DNA of 64,000 bases from Agrococcus casei LMG 22410 (GTDB taxonomy: Bacteria; Actinomycetota; Actinomycetes; Actinomycetales; Microbacteriaceae), in assembly GCF_900163565.1 (NCBI RefSeq), contig NZ_FUHU01000046.1, forward strand, positions 62,001 through 126,000, given 5' to 3'. Of this stretch, positions 17,988 through 26,807 are shown one piece after another (the first letter of the stretch is position 1; every line of letters begins with the position of its first letter). Position numbers and translations under genes: made by a program. The notes beneath the pieces were generated by a model. It saw only the letters and a program-made list of their open reading frames with translations. It was not told where the DNA came from and did not search any database.

Positions 17988-18224
17988 GGTGGCCTCTCTT
18001 CGCGTCTCGCAGCGGGTGCTGCTCTGTGTACTTACGAACTTACGAAGAGAGCACCTGCCTGCGCGTCGCCCTCTGGGGTGGTTGTCGTCATACCTGAGGA
18101 TGATCGCTGCTCGGCTGTTCTCTGTCATGCGGATGACCGCGCCGCGCTGCACCGATTGGGATTCGCTGATCGCCGTGAGCGGATACCCCAGCCGATGTCA
18201 CACGCAGTCAATAGGATTGCCCGC

Positions 18225-20168
18225 ATGACCAATGGCGTTTCAGGAATCAACACAGACGAGTTCACAACCGACATCGGCCCCCGCGACGACCTCTTCATGC
18301 ACGTGCATGCGAAGTGGCTCGAGCGCACCGAGATCCCGAGCGACAAAGCGCGCTGGGGCTCGTTCGCGGTGCTCGCTGACACGGCAGAGGACGCCGTGAA
18401 GCAGATCGTGACCGAGACCAAAGACGCCGCTGCCGGCACCGAAGACCGCAAGATCGGCGACCTCTACGCGAGCTTCATGGACGAAGCGAAGCTCAACGAG
18501 CTCGGCGGCGACCCGATTCGCCCGCAGCTGGCCGAGGTCGACGCCGTCTCGAGCGTCACCGAGTTCCTCACGCTGCTGGGCCGCGGCGACTCGACCGGCG
18601 GGCCCGGCTTCATCGGCCAGTTCGTCGACACCGACTTCGGCAGCCCCGACACCAACATCCTGTTCTGGATGCAGGGCGGCATCGGCCTGCCCGACGAGTC
18701 GTACTACCGCGAAGAGCCCTTCGAAGAGGTGCGCGAGAAGTACCGCGAGTACCTCGAGCGCATGCTCGATCTGCTGGGCGAGCAGAACGCGGCAGAGCAG
18801 GCCGAGCGCATCTGGAACCTCGAGGTGCAGATCGCCAAGCTGCACTGGAACAAGGTCGACGCACGCGACTTCGAGAAGATGTACAACGTGATCGCGGTGC
18901 GCGACGAGTTCCCCGAGCTGCTGCCGTTCATCGACGCGGTCGAGGCTCCGTCGCACGCGTTCGACAAGGTCGTCGTCGGGCAGCCCGACTTCATCGCAGG
19001 CGCCATCAGGCTGCTGACAGCAGACAACCTCGAAGCCTGGAAGTCGTGGGCCAAGCTCTCGATCATCCGCGGTTCGGCCGCATACCTCTCGACCGAGATC
19101 TCGAAGGCCAACTTCGACTTCTACGGCACCGCACTTACCGGCACGACCGAGCAGCGCGCCCGCTGGAAGCGCGGCGTCGGCTTCGTCGAGGGCGCCATCG
19201 GCGACGCAGTCGGCCGCGCATACGTCGAGCGTCACTTCTCGAAGACCGCGAAGGCTCGCATGCAAGAGCTGATCGGCAACCTCGTCTGGGCCTATGAAGA
19301 CTCGATCAAGAGCATCGACTGGATGGGCGACGAGACCAAGAAGCGCGCGCTCGACAAGCTGGCGAAGTTCACGCCCAAGATCGGCTATCCCGTCAAGTGG
19401 CGCAGCTACGAGGGCCTCGAGGTCACCGAAGGCGACCTGCTGCGCAACGTGCGCCAGGCCACGCACCACGAGCACCTCTACGAGATGGCGAAGGTGGGCG
19501 GCCCCATCGACCGCGACGAGTGGGAGATGAGCCCGCAGACCGTCAACGCCTACTACCACCCGGGTCGCAACGAGATCGTGTTCCCGGCGGCCATCCTGCA
19601 GCCTCCGTTCTTCGACGAGACCTGGGACGACGCGGCCATCCACGGCGCGATCGGCTCGGTCATCGGCCACGAGATCGGGCACGGGTTCGACGACCAGGGC
19701 TCGAAGTTCGATGGCGACGGCCAGCTGGTCGACTGGTGGACCGAAGCCGACCGCGAGGCGTTCGAAGAGCGCACCAAGTCGCTCACCGAGCAGTACAACG
19801 CGCTCGCGCCGTACGAGGCGCCCGACCACAAGGTCAACGGCGAGCTCACCCTCGGCGAGAACATCGGCGACCTCGGCGGCCTCGGCATCGCCTGGAAGGC
19901 GTACCAGCACGCGCTCGGCGGTAGCGAGGCTCCTGTCATCGACGGCCTCACCGGTGCGCAGCGCTTCTTCTATGCCTGGGCTCAGGTCTGGCAGCTGAAG
20001 ATCCGCCGCGAAGAGGCCATCCGCCTCGTGCAGATCGACCCGCATTCGCCCAACGAGCACCGCACGAACCAGATCGTGAAGAACCTCGACGCGTTCTACG
20101 ACGCGTTCGACGTGCAGGAGGGCGACCCGATGTACCTCGCTCCCGAGGAGCGCGTCACCATCTGGTGA
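18225..20168 (+). CDS. M13 (neprilysin-like) zinc metallopeptidase
   Basis: A 647-residue M13-family endopeptidase (PepO type). The zinc site HEIGH is at residues 482-486, preceded by AIGSVIGHEIGHGFDDQGSK and followed by the third ligand motif GENIGDLGGLGIAWKA. The substrate-binding NAYYHP segment and the C-terminal consensus HSPNEHRTNQ are intact. There is no signal peptide or membrane helix, as usual for bacterial cytoplasmic PepO-like members that cut short peptides. The ATG at 18225 is chosen over longer frames because AGGA lies nine bases upstream and MTNG is a typical actinobacterial start. Monocistronic, ended by a strong bidirectional terminator shared with the CPBP gene. Confidence 0.95.
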   Translation: MTNGVSGINTDEFTTDIGPRDDLFMHVHAKWLERTEIPSDKARWGSFAVLADTAEDAVKQIVTETKDAAAGTEDRKIGDLYASFMDEAKLNELGGDPIRPQLAEVDAVSSVTEFLTLLGRGDSTGGPGFIGQFVDTDFGSPDTNILFWMQGGIGLPDESYYREEPFEEVREKYREYLERMLDLLGEQNAAEQAERIWNLEVQIAKLHWNKVDARDFEKMYNVIAVRDEFPELLPFIDAVEAPSHAFDKVVVGQPDFIAGAIRLLTADNLEAWKSWAKLSIIRGSAAYLSTEISKANFDFYGTALTGTTEQRARWKRGVGFVEGAIGDAVGRAYVERHFSKTAKARMQELIGNLVWAYEDSIKSIDWMGDETKKRALDKLAKFTPKIGYPVKWRSYEGLEVTEGDLLRNVRQATHHEHLYEMAKVGGPIDRDEWEMSPQTVNAYYHPGRNEIVFPAAILQPPFFDETWDDAAIHGAIGSVIGHEIGHGFDDQGSKFDGDGQLVDWWTEADREAFEERTKSLTEQYNALAPYEAPDHKVNGELTLGENIGDLGGLGIAWKAYQHALGGSEAPVIDGLTGAQRFFYAWAQVWQLKIRREEAIRLVQIDPHSPNEHRTNQIVKNLDAFYDAFDVQEGDPMYLAPEERVTIW

Positions 20169-20179
20169 CGCCCTTCACG

Positions 20180-20223
20180 ACAGAACGGATGCGCGGCTCG
20201 CTCGAGTCGCGCATCCGTTCTGT
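20180..20223. terminator. Bidirectional terminator between M13 and CPBP genes
   Basis: Perfect 16-bp arms (20180-20195 and 20208-20223) with a 12-base loop that can itself fold. They lie between the convergent stops at 20168 and 20238. The plus-strand side runs into TATATAAG. The stem contains the octamer GGATGCGC and its complement. Confidence 0.8.
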
Positions 20224-20237
20224 ATATAAGGGGGTCG

Positions 20238-21395
20238 TCAGGTCTGCCGCGGGATTTCGCCCGTGTCAGCCCGCTGGGCCGCACGCTGCTGCTCGGCCTG
20301 CTGTGCCCACTCGGGCGTGACGCCCTGCGTCTGCCCGAACTTCACCGAGACCTTGCGCGGCTCGGTCACGAGCGGCTTCGGCAGGCGGCGGCCGAAGAAT
20401 CCGGTCACGGCCATGAGCGCGATGAGCACTGCCAGGACGATCCAGCCGGGCAGGCCGATCGCCGTCTGCAGGAAGCCGTCGGGCGTCTCCTCTTCGAACA
20501 CCAAGAAGATGATGCCGATCGAGATGACCGAGTTGAGGGCACCGTGGCCGACCGCCGCGACGTACACATTGCGGCACCACATGCGTGACCAGTTGAGCAG
20601 CACGCCCACGAAGAACGTGAAGCCGATCATCATCAGCACGCCGAGCGCGTCGGTGCGGCCGAAGTTGTAGCCGAGCAGGATGAGCGGCGCATGCCACACG
20701 CCCCAGATGACACCCGAGATGAGGCTCATCTTCCAGAAGCCGAGCGGCGCGAGGGCCGGCACCAGGAATCCTCGCCAACCGAGCTCCTCGCCGAATGCGA
20801 AGATCGTCGCCTGCACGACGATCAGCGGAATCGTCACGAACTGCAGCAGCACGAGCATGTCGACCGGAATCCCGGCCTGCTCGGCAAGGGGCTCGAGGGC
20901 TTCGGTGCTGTAGCCGAGCTCGGCCAGCCCGAACGCCGCGGTCAGCAGCGCCGCGAGCACCGACACGATGCCGAAGATCACGGGCCAGGCGAGAATCAGG
21001 ATGATCGACCGCCACACAGGCTTGAACGGCGTCAGGCCGAGGTAGCGCGCTTTGTGCTTCGGCTTGACGATGAAGAACGTCACGATGAGCGCCGCGACCG
21101 TGGGCGTGTACATCATGAGCGGCGTCGTCCAGCCGAATGCGGGGTCTGCCAGGCCATCGCCGAGCCACAGCGGCAGCGTCACGGCCCAGGCGAGCGCCAT
21201 GGCGAGCACGGTGTAGACGACAACTGCGACCCACGGAACCTTCGGCGGCGCAGTAGGCACGGCACCTGTCACCGGCCGCACCGAATGCGCTGAGACGGGG
21301 GAGGGCGCGGCATCCTGCGTGAGCGCACCGTGCTGCGAAGACGTTGGCTGCAGAGCGCCGGAGGGCTGGGGTGAGGCTGCGTCGTCGGGAGTCAT
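20238..21395 (-). CDS. CPBP-family intramembrane protease
   Basis: A 385-residue membrane protein with about eight helices and the three CPBP (Abi) motifs: FAFGEELGWRGFL (paired Glu and Arg), VIWGVWHAPLILLGY (His), and VGHGALNSVI (His and Asn). The family includes Rce1-type prenyl-CAAX proteases and bacterial proteins implicated in bacteriocin self-immunity or membrane-protein processing. The first 55 residues and the last 40 are polar, Pro/Gln-rich tails outside the membrane. Substrate unknown. Strong ribosome site AAGGATGGAG. It converges on the M13 peptidase and is divergent from the small YtxH-like gene. Confidence 0.9.
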   Translation of the reverse strand: MTPDDAASPQPSGALQPTSSQHGALTQDAAPSPVSAHSVRPVTGAVPTAPPKVPWVAVVVYTVLAMALAWAVTLPLWLGDGLADPAFGWTTPLMMYTPTVAALIVTFFIVKPKHKARYLGLTPFKPVWRSIILILAWPVIFGIVSVLAALLTAAFGLAELGYSTEALEPLAEQAGIPVDMLVLLQFVTIPLIVVQATIFAFGEELGWRGFLVPALAPLGFWKMSLISGVIWGVWHAPLILLGYNFGRTDALGVLMMIGFTFFVGVLLNWSRMWCRNVYVAAVGHGALNSVISIGIIFLVFEEETPDGFLQTAIGLPGWIVLAVLIALMAVTGFFGRRLPKPLVTEPRKVSVKFGQTQGVTPEWAQQAEQQRAAQRADTGEIPRQT

Positions 21396-21633
21396 GACTC
21401 CATCCTTGCCACCATCGTCGGGCAGCGCTTCCCCCGACTGGCGGAACTTGGTCGGATGCGCATCCGCCGTTCGACAGACCGACGCGTCGAGGGGTCACGC
21501 TGTGCAGCACGCACAAGCGAGACGCACTGAGCGCCGAATATTCGCCCGCATCCTCAAATCCGGTGTGCGGCGACCCGTCAATCCCGGTACCGTAGTCAAC
21601 GTGCCAGAGAGCACTCAACGTTTGGAGAGCATT

Positions 21634-21873
21634 ATGCGTGGACGAATTCTCTTTGTTGTAGGCATCGGCGTCGGATATGTGCTCGGCGCGCGTGCCGGAC
21701 GACAGCGCTACGAGCAGATCGCCTCGAGCGCAAGCAAGCTCTGGAACTCAGACGCAGTCACCAAGCCGCGAGAGCAGGCAGTCGACTTCGTGCAGAAGCA
21801 GAGCCCGAAGGTGGCATCGGCTGCAGCAGACGCAGCTTCGAAGGCCATCGGCAAAGTCACCAACCGCAAGTAG
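21634..21873 (+). CDS. Small YtxH-like protein
   Basis: A 79-residue protein beginning MRGRILFVVGIGVGYVLGAR, a hydrophobic Gly-rich segment, followed by a helical Ala/Lys/Gln tail (KVASAAADAASKAIGKVTNRK region). This is the pattern of YtxH-type proteins: one membrane span plus an amphipathic helix. GGAGAG precedes the ATG; an in-frame GTG at 21601 lacks a ribosome site. It leads a three-gene operon with a holin-X-like and a DUF3618 protein, a common actinobacterial set of unknown function linked to envelope stress. Confidence 0.75.
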   Translation: MRGRILFVVGIGVGYVLGARAGRQRYEQIASSASKLWNSDAVTKPREQAVDFVQKQSPKVASAAADAASKAIGKVTNRK

Positions 21874-21883
21874 GTAATCACCC

Positions 21884-22348
21884 ATGAGTGAGCGCAAGCG
21901 CTTGGGAGACCTCATCAGCGAGGTCCCCGGTCAGATCACCAGCCTGCTGAAGGCCGAGATCGCCAACCTGAAGGCAGAAGTCACCGGCAAGGTGAAAGGC
22001 ATCGGCATCGGCGCCGTGCTGCTCATCGTCGCCGTGGTGTTCGCGCTGTACATGGTGGGGTGGCTGTTCGCGGCCGGCTTCCACGCGTGGCAGCTGCTGT
22101 TCCCCGAGTGGGCCGCTGCGCTGCTCACCGCAGCTTCGCTGCTGGTCATCATCCTGATCCTCGCGATCCCCGGTGCGCTGATGGTGATGAAGAACGCCAA
22201 GTTCGGCGACATGCGCTCAGTTGGCTCCATCAAAGAAGACGTCAACATGGCTCGCGGACTCGGTCACGCCGCAGACGGCACCTCGCCGCTTGATGACCTC
22301 GACGCCCGCGAAGACCTGAAGGCCAAGAACGAAGAGGGCGACCGATGA
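21884..22348 (+). CDS. Holin-X-like (DUF1469 type) membrane protein
   Basis: A 154-residue protein. The N-terminal amphipathic helix (ISEVPGQITSLLKAEIANLK) is followed by two membrane helices (about residues 43-68 and 78-105) and an acidic C-terminal tail. This matches the actinobacterial putative phage holin family, which is chromosomal and not part of a prophage here. It follows the YtxH-like gene by ten bases and overlaps the DUF3618 gene by ATGA. Likely role: envelope organisation; not demonstrated. Confidence 0.85.
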   Translation: MSERKRLGDLISEVPGQITSLLKAEIANLKAEVTGKVKGIGIGAVLLIVAVVFALYMVGWLFAAGFHAWQLLFPEWAAALLTAASLLVIILILAIPGALMVMKNAKFGDMRSVGSIKEDVNMARGLGHAADGTSPLDDLDAREDLKAKNEEGDR

Positions 22349-22593
22349 GCGACGAAAACAAGAACGAGCCGACGCCCACGCAGGCTGAGATCGACCGCCA
22401 GCGCGAAGAGCTGCGCCGCAACCTCAACGACCTCGAAGACCGCGTGAACCCCGCCAAGGTGTTCGCGCGCACCAAGAGCAGCGTCGAGAAGTCGGTTCGC
22501 GAAGAGCCCACTCCCTGGATCGCCGCTGCAGCCGGCACCGTCGTGCTGATCGCCGGAGCCATCGCGCTCGCGGTCATCGGCAAGCGTCGCTGA
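22345..22593 (+). CDS. DUF3618 family protein
   Basis: An 82-residue protein with the DUF3618 layout: a charged N-terminal helix with the motif IDRQREELRRNLNDLEDRVNP, then one C-terminal membrane helix (IAAAAGTVVLIAGAIALAVI) and a short basic end. In actinobacteria it is regularly found after the holin-X-like gene, as here. ATGA overlap with that gene supports the start. Function unknown. Confidence 0.88.
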   Translation: MSDENKNEPTPTQAEIDRQREELRRNLNDLEDRVNPAKVFARTKSSVEKSVREEPTPWIAAAAGTVVLIAGAIALAVIGKRR

Positions 22594-22600
22594 GCGCACC

Positions 22601-23365
22601 GTGCGCCGCCACACGGCGCTGATCACTGGCGCAACCGCCGGGATCGGCGCCGAATTGGCGCGCCAGCTGGCCGCCAAGCAGGTCAACTTGGTGCTAGTGG
22701 CTCGCACCGCTGACAGGCTCGAGGCCCTCGCAGCCGAGCTCTCTGCCGCACACGGGGTGACGGCTGCCGCGTTTCCGTGCGATCTCGCCGACCCTGACGA
22801 CCTCGAGCGTCTTGCCGAGCGCGTCGCCGATGCCGCGCATCCGATCGACATCCTTGTGAATAACGCCGGGTTCGGCATTCACGCGCAGTTCGAATCGAGC
22901 CCTGTTGCCGACGAGCGCCGGTTGTTCGAGGTGCTCGCGTGGGCGCCGGTTCGGCTCTCGCATGCCGCAGTGCCGGGGATGCTTGAGCGTGGCCACGGTT
23001 GGATCCTCAACGTCGCAAGTGTCGCCGCGTTCACTCCCACCGGCACGTACGGCGCGGTCAAGGCGGCAGTCGTGTCGTTGTCGAGGTCGCTGAATGCCCG
23101 ATACCGGTCGCAGGGGCTGCATGTGACGGCACTTTGCCCCGGCATGGTGCGCACCGAGTTTCACGAGCGCATGGGAGCCGACGGCGCCGAACGCCTGCCA
23201 AGCATTGCATGGGCGGATGCGCGCACAGTCGCCCGGGACGGCATCCGTGCACTGCGCCGCGGCAGAAGCGTTGTGGTCGCCGACTGGCGCTACCGCTTGC
23301 TGCAGCCGCTCGTGCATGTGCTGCCGGATCGCCTCACGGAGCGGGTTTCTTCTACAGCTTTGTGA
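22601..23365 (+). CDS. Short-chain dehydrogenase/reductase
   Basis: A 254-residue classical-fold SDR. The NAD(P) loop is TGATAGIGAELAR, the adenine-ring motif NNAGFG is present, and the catalytic Ser-Tyr-Lys are in NVASVAAFTPTGTYGAVKAA (Tyr and Lys spaced as YxxxK). Arg after the first beta strand suggests NADP(H). The start is GTG at 22601, seven bases after the DUF3618 stop. Substrate unknown; close relatives are annotated only as SDR oxidoreductases. The C-terminal basic stretch (WRYRLLQPLVHVLPDRL) is typical of this subgroup. Confidence 0.88.
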   Translation: MRRHTALITGATAGIGAELARQLAAKQVNLVLVARTADRLEALAAELSAAHGVTAAAFPCDLADPDDLERLAERVADAAHPIDILVNNAGFGIHAQFESSPVADERRLFEVLAWAPVRLSHAAVPGMLERGHGWILNVASVAAFTPTGTYGAVKAAVVSLSRSLNARYRSQGLHVTALCPGMVRTEFHERMGADGAERLPSIAWADARTVARDGIRALRRGRSVVVADWRYRLLQPLVHVLPDRLTERVSSTAL

Positions 23366-23381
23366 GGGCCGAGGTGTGCTG

Positions 23382-23454
23382 AAAGTAGTCAATTATCGGC
23401 GAAACGCCGGCTGGAGCCTACTTTGGGGCACGCAAACCGAGATTTGACTACTTT
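23382..23454. repeat. 11-bp inverted repeat with internal direct repeat
   Basis: AAAGTAGTCAA at 23382-23392 and TTGACTACTTT at 23444-23454 are perfect complements about 50 bases apart. Inside, CTACTTTGGGGCAC (near 23418) nearly repeats CTACTTTGAGGCAC (23448-23461). The element sits between the convergent SDR and GNAT genes. It may act as a weak bidirectional terminator or be a degenerate small repeat. Confidence 0.45.
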
Positions 23455-23485
23455 GAGGCACACGGGCCGGCAGCAAGCTGCAGAA

Positions 23486-23959
23486 TCAGCCCTCTGTCTG
23501 CGGCAGGTGCACCGCGAGCTCGAAGTTCGTGCCGTCGCCAGAAGCGTCAGCGAGCCCGAGCCGCTCGTAGAAGTCAGCGGCCACCTGCGACGACTGCCAC
23601 TGCAGCACGCCGATCCGCCGCTCGTCCTGTGCCCAATTGCGCACGTCGTTGAACAGCGCACGCCCAGCCCCGCGGCCGCGCGCCTCGGGTGCGACCCAGA
23701 GGTCGTGCATCCGCGCCACCGACCGGTCTTCGCCCGACGGGGGCCCGTAGTCCTGCGCCGCCGCATACCCGAGCGTCTGCCCGTCGATCTCGGCGACGAC
23801 GATGCGGTGATCCCAGCTGTCGACGAGGCGATCGAGCCGGTCGCGGTAGCGGTTGACCTTCTCGTCGGTCGACGAGGCGGTGCTGTGCTTGACGAACAGC
23901 CCGTGCAGCTCGCGCACGTCTGACGCGTTGGCCGCCCTGATCACGAGACCGGCGCTCAT
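23486..23959 (-). CDS. GNAT-family N-acetyltransferase
   Basis: A 157-residue acetyltransferase. The acetyl-CoA site is seen as DLWVAPEARGRGAGRALFND (Arg/Gln-x-x-Gly-x-Gly/Ala loop), followed by the beta-bulge region VLQWQSSQVAADFYERLGL. The opening strand LVIRAANASDVRELHGLFV is typical of GNATs. ATGA overlap with the upstream trhO gene indicates co-translation. The acceptor cannot be predicted. Confidence 0.88.
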   Translation of the reverse strand: MSAGLVIRAANASDVRELHGLFVKHSTASSTDEKVNRYRDRLDRLVDSWDHRIVVAEIDGQTLGYAAAQDYGPPSGEDRSVARMHDLWVAPEARGRGAGRALFNDVRNWAQDERRIGVLQWQSSQVAADFYERLGLADASGDGTNFELAVHLPQTEG

Positions 23960-24846
23960 GAGGCGACCTGCGCATCCGTCTGAACACTCGCATCTGCATG
24001 CACGCTGCAGAGCACTTCGCAGTCGGGATGCGCGACTACCTGTCGCGTGCAGTCTGCGACAGCGCAGTCGCCCACGTGGTTGGTTTCGCCGCCGCACGCG
24101 GTGCACGAGCCGATGACCTTGGCGCCGTCGCCGAAGTCCATCGTGCCGCGCTTGTCGAAGACGTAGAGCGAGCCTTCCCAGAGGCCTGAGTTGCCGAACG
24201 TCTCGCCGTATCGAGCGATGCCACCCTCGATCTGGTAGACGTTCTCGAACCCTCGGTTGATCATGAGCGTCGAGAGCACCTCGCACCGGATGCCGCCAGT
24301 GCAGTATGTGACGATCGGCTTGTCTTTGAGGTGGTCGTACTTGCCGCTCTCGAGCTCGTCGATGAAGTCGCGAGTCGTCTCGACCTCGGGCACGACCGCG
24401 TTCTTGAAGCGCCCGACCTCTGCCTCGTACTTGTTGCGGCCGTCGAAGAAGACGGTGTCGGGATGCTCTTCGATCAGCTGGTGCACCGCGGCGGGTTTCA
24501 GATGCTTGCCGCCGCCCACGACGCCGGATTCGTCGACCTCGATCTCGTCAGATGCGCCAAACGTGACGATCTCGTCGCGCACCTTGACGGTGAGCTTCGG
24601 AAAGTCTGCGCTGCCGCCGCTCGACCACTTGATCTCGGTGCCGCGAAAGCCGCTGTACTCGCGAGTGAGGCGTACGTAGCGCTTCAGAGCGTCGATGTCG
24701 CCGCCGAGGGTGCCATTGATGCCGTGCTCAGAGATCAGCACGCGGCCGGTCAGGCCGAGCGTCTGGGCAAGCGTGAACTGCCACATGCGGATCGCTTCAG
24801 GATCGGGCAACGGCGTGAACTTGTAGAAGAGGATCACCTTCTGCAT
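23956..24846 (-). CDS. trhO: tRNA uridine-34 hydroxylase TrhO (rhodanese-like)
   Basis: A 296-residue member of the YceA/UPF0176 family, which hydroxylates U34 of certain tRNAs to 5-hydroxyuridine using O2. Residues 1-90 form the acylphosphatase-like N-terminal domain (SEHGINGTLGG). Residues about 115-215 are the rhodanese domain with catalytic Cys182 in YCTGGIRCEV. The C-terminal region has the cysteine-rich GSCTACGGETNHVGDC and ends in additional cysteines, likely a metal site. The ATG at 24846 follows TGGAGG; the longer frame to 25140 crosses the divergent gene and is rejected. Bicistronic with the GNAT gene. Confidence 0.93.
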   Translation of the reverse strand: MQKVILFYKFTPLPDPEAIRMWQFTLAQTLGLTGRVLISEHGINGTLGGDIDALKRYVRLTREYSGFRGTEIKWSSGGSADFPKLTVKVRDEIVTFGASDEIEVDESGVVGGGKHLKPAAVHQLIEEHPDTVFFDGRNKYEAEVGRFKNAVVPEVETTRDFIDELESGKYDHLKDKPIVTYCTGGIRCEVLSTLMINRGFENVYQIEGGIARYGETFGNSGLWEGSLYVFDKRGTMDFGDGAKVIGSCTACGGETNHVGDCAVADCTRQVVAHPDCEVLCSVHADASVQTDAQVAS

Positions 24847-24921
24847 GCCTCCATTGTCGCAGTTCTGGCGCATCGCACACACGCCTGGCCAAAATCGGCT
24901 CGCAGCGCCAGGATCGAACGC

Positions 24922-25503
24922 GTGAATATGTGGCTGCAATGGATCCTCGCGCTCTTCTTCAGAAGCAAGGGCCGACCGCGTCTCGACCTGACTGCGGTGT
25001 CGCGAATCGGCTTCAGGGTCTGGCCGACCGACATCGATCTGATGATGCACATGAACAATGGCAGGTACCTGTCGTACATGGACCTCGGCCGGGTCGATCT
25101 GACCGAGCGCACAGGTCTTGCGACCGTGCTGCAGGCACACGGCATCTCGGCGGTCGTCGGCGCGCAGACCATCACCTACCGCAAGTCGCTGCAGCCGTTC
25201 CAGCGCTTCACGGTCGAGTCACGCCTGGTCGGCACCGACGAGCGCGCCTTCTACATCGAGCAGCGCTTCGTCGTGCGAGGCGAGGTCTATGCGCGTGCGA
25301 TCGTGCGCGGCCGGCTCATCAGCAAGACCAAGGGCACGCTGAAGGTCGCCGAGCTCAAGGAAGTCACGGGCCACGACTGGGCCGCGTGGAGCGCCTCGCC
25401 CGAGATCGTCGCGTGGGCTGAGCAGTTCAAGCTGCCGGCGACGAAGGCGGATGCGCCCAGCGAGTGGACAGCGCCGGCCCCGGAAGCGCCGCGTCACCCG
25501 TAG
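24922..25503 (+). CDS. Acyl-CoA thioesterase-like protein (hotdog fold)
   Basis: A 193-residue protein of the 4HBT/FabT-like THEM6 group. The fold is recognisable from FRVWPTDIDLMMHMNNGRYL (the 4HBT active-site Asp and N-terminal HxNNxxY element) followed by the long helix SYMDLGRVDLTERTGL. A short hydrophobic N-terminus may touch the membrane. GTG at 24922 is chosen because AGGA lies eight bases before it; the ATG at 24928 would be spaced too far. The last 25 residues are Pro/Ala-rich and probably disordered. It is divergent from trhO. Likely hydrolyses an acyl thioester; substrate unknown. Confidence 0.82.
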   Translation: MNMWLQWILALFFRSKGRPRLDLTAVSRIGFRVWPTDIDLMMHMNNGRYLSYMDLGRVDLTERTGLATVLQAHGISAVVGAQTITYRKSLQPFQRFTVESRLVGTDERAFYIEQRFVVRGEVYARAIVRGRLISKTKGTLKVAELKEVTGHDWAAWSASPEIVAWAEQFKLPATKADAPSEWTAPAPEAPRHP

Positions 25504-25616
25504 GCCACACCTCGACTCAGCAGACTGTGAGGCAATGCCCACCGGTCGCCAACGTGGGGGAGCAGGCGTCGACGTAGCTTGGTGAGCGTCATTGAAACCC
25601 ACCAATCGGAGGCATC

Positions 25617-25853
25617 ATGAACAAGCTCACGAAAGCAGCACTCACAGGCGTCGCAGCCCTCGGACTCATCGGCGGCGGGCTCGTCACCGGCGGCGGATCC
25701 CCTGCGGCCGAGGCGGCAGGCGGCTACAAGATGTACAACTCGAAGAACTACTGCAAGACGGTCGCTCTTGACCTGCAGATGTCAGGCGGAACCGTCGTCC
25801 TCAATTGCCAGTGGGTGCCGCTCAGCAACAAGTACCTGCTCATCTGGAAGTAG
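25617..25853 (+). CDS. Small secreted two-cysteine peptide
   Basis: A 78-residue precursor. The first 33 residues are a clear signal peptide (MNKLTKAALTGVAALGLIGG, Ala-x-Ala cleavage region near PAAEAAGG). The mature part of about 45 residues is rich in Lys, Tyr, Asn and Val with two cysteines (NYCKTV and LNCQW), which could form one disulfide, and ends in YLLIWK. GGAGG precedes the ATG at good spacing. I do not recognise the family. The gene stands alone between the thioesterase-like and Lrp genes. It could be a secreted signal, a small structural peptide or an antimicrobial; nothing in the sequence decides. Confidence 0.7.
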   Translation: MNKLTKAALTGVAALGLIGGGLVTGGGSPAAEAAGGYKMYNSKNYCKTVALDLQMSGGTVVLNCQWVPLSNKYLLIWK

Positions 25854-25873
25854 CTTCAGACAGCAGCTGCACC

Positions 25874-26782
25874 TCACAGCTCTGCCGGCCGCAGCGTGCG
25901 CGCGTAGTCCTCTTTCACGACGTGCAGGTGCGTCCACGACTCGACGGCGGCCGTGGCCGGCAGCGCTCGCAGCGCCTCGATCGACGCGAACACGCTGCGG
26001 GGGTTCGGGCCCACCATCGTCGCGATGAAGTCGTGTCGCCCGTACGACTGCGCGGCGAAGTCGACTGCCTTGTTCTTCGCCAGGAACTCGGCGATCTGCT
26101 CGTCGTCGCCGCGCGAGGTGATGCCGACGCCGACGCCGAGCTGCCCGCGCACGACGCCGCGCGCCTCGACCGCTGAGATGCGGATCACGTTCTGCTCGAT
26201 CAGGCGGTTGACGCGCTCGCGAACGCTCGAGGGCTGCATTCCGACGTCGCCCGCGAGGGCTGTGTAACTGCGCCTGCCGTCACCTTCGAGCAGCGTGATG
26301 AGTTTGCGGTCGATGTCGTCGGGCTCGTAGTCGCCGCGGTAGTTCGCAACGAAGAACCCGCGGACGATGCGGATGTACGTCGTGGTCGAGACGCGTTCGA
26401 CGCCTTCCAGAGAGCGCACCCACTGCAGCAGCTCGAGCATCGCGTCGGTGCTGCCGAAGCGGGTCTCGAAGACCACATGGTCGGCGCCGGAGACCGCCGA
26501 GACGAACACGGTCTCCTCGCGAGCCCGCAGCTGCTCGGTCACGTGCGCGGTGCTGCCGCTGACGCGAAGCATGTTGTGCGTGAGGATGCTGTGGCCGAGA
26601 AACCCGGGGTCGACCGCGGCGACGACGCGGACGGTGCCGTCGTCGAGGAGGCGCTTGAGCCGAGAGGAGACCTGCGCCCTGCTCGCCTCGAGTTCGTCAG
26701 CGAGCGTCTGGATGCTGGCCCGGCCATCCTGTTGCAGTGCACGCACCAGGGCCGCGTCGAACTGGTCTTCCGATGGCTTCAT
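25874..26782 (-). CDS. Lrp/AsnC-family regulator with two HTH-RAM modules
   Basis: A 302-residue regulator made of two Lrp-like halves. Each has a winged helix-turn-helix (DAALVRALQQDGRASIQTLA at about residue 8; DIDRKLITLLEGDGRRSYTA at about 155) and a RAM-type ligand-binding domain. This double form is common in actinobacteria and typically senses amino acids or related catabolites. ATG at 26782 follows GAGAGGG; a TTG five codons upstream is less likely. It is divergent from the transporter-amidohydrolase-ThDP enzyme-ureohydrolase operon, its probable target. CGACA motifs repeat in the 218-bp space between them. Confidence 0.92.
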   Translation of the reverse strand: MKPSEDQFDAALVRALQQDGRASIQTLADELEASRAQVSSRLKRLLDDGTVRVVAAVDPGFLGHSILTHNMLRVSGSTAHVTEQLRAREETVFVSAVSGADHVVFETRFGSTDAMLELLQWVRSLEGVERVSTTTYIRIVRGFFVANYRGDYEPDDIDRKLITLLEGDGRRSYTALAGDVGMQPSSVRERVNRLIEQNVIRISAVEARGVVRGQLGVGVGITSRGDDEQIAEFLAKNKAVDFAAQSYGRHDFIATMVGPNPRSVFASIEALRALPATAAVESWTHLHVVKEDYARTLRPAEL

Positions 26783-26807
26783 GCGTCGCCCTCTCAAATC
26801 GTTATCG

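Noticed and set aside
18240-20060. 606-codon minus-strand frame opposite the M13 peptidase
   Set aside because: Shadow frame; the M13 gene has an intact zinc motif and ribosome site.
21884-22348. Possible prophage, suggested by a holin-like gene
   Set aside because: No other phage gene is nearby, and the protein belongs to a chromosomal actinobacterial set with DUF3618.
23366-23485. Possible insertion-sequence remnant with 11-bp inverted ends
   Set aside because: There is no transposase fragment and no target duplication; the element is only about 75 bases and better described as an intergenic repeat.
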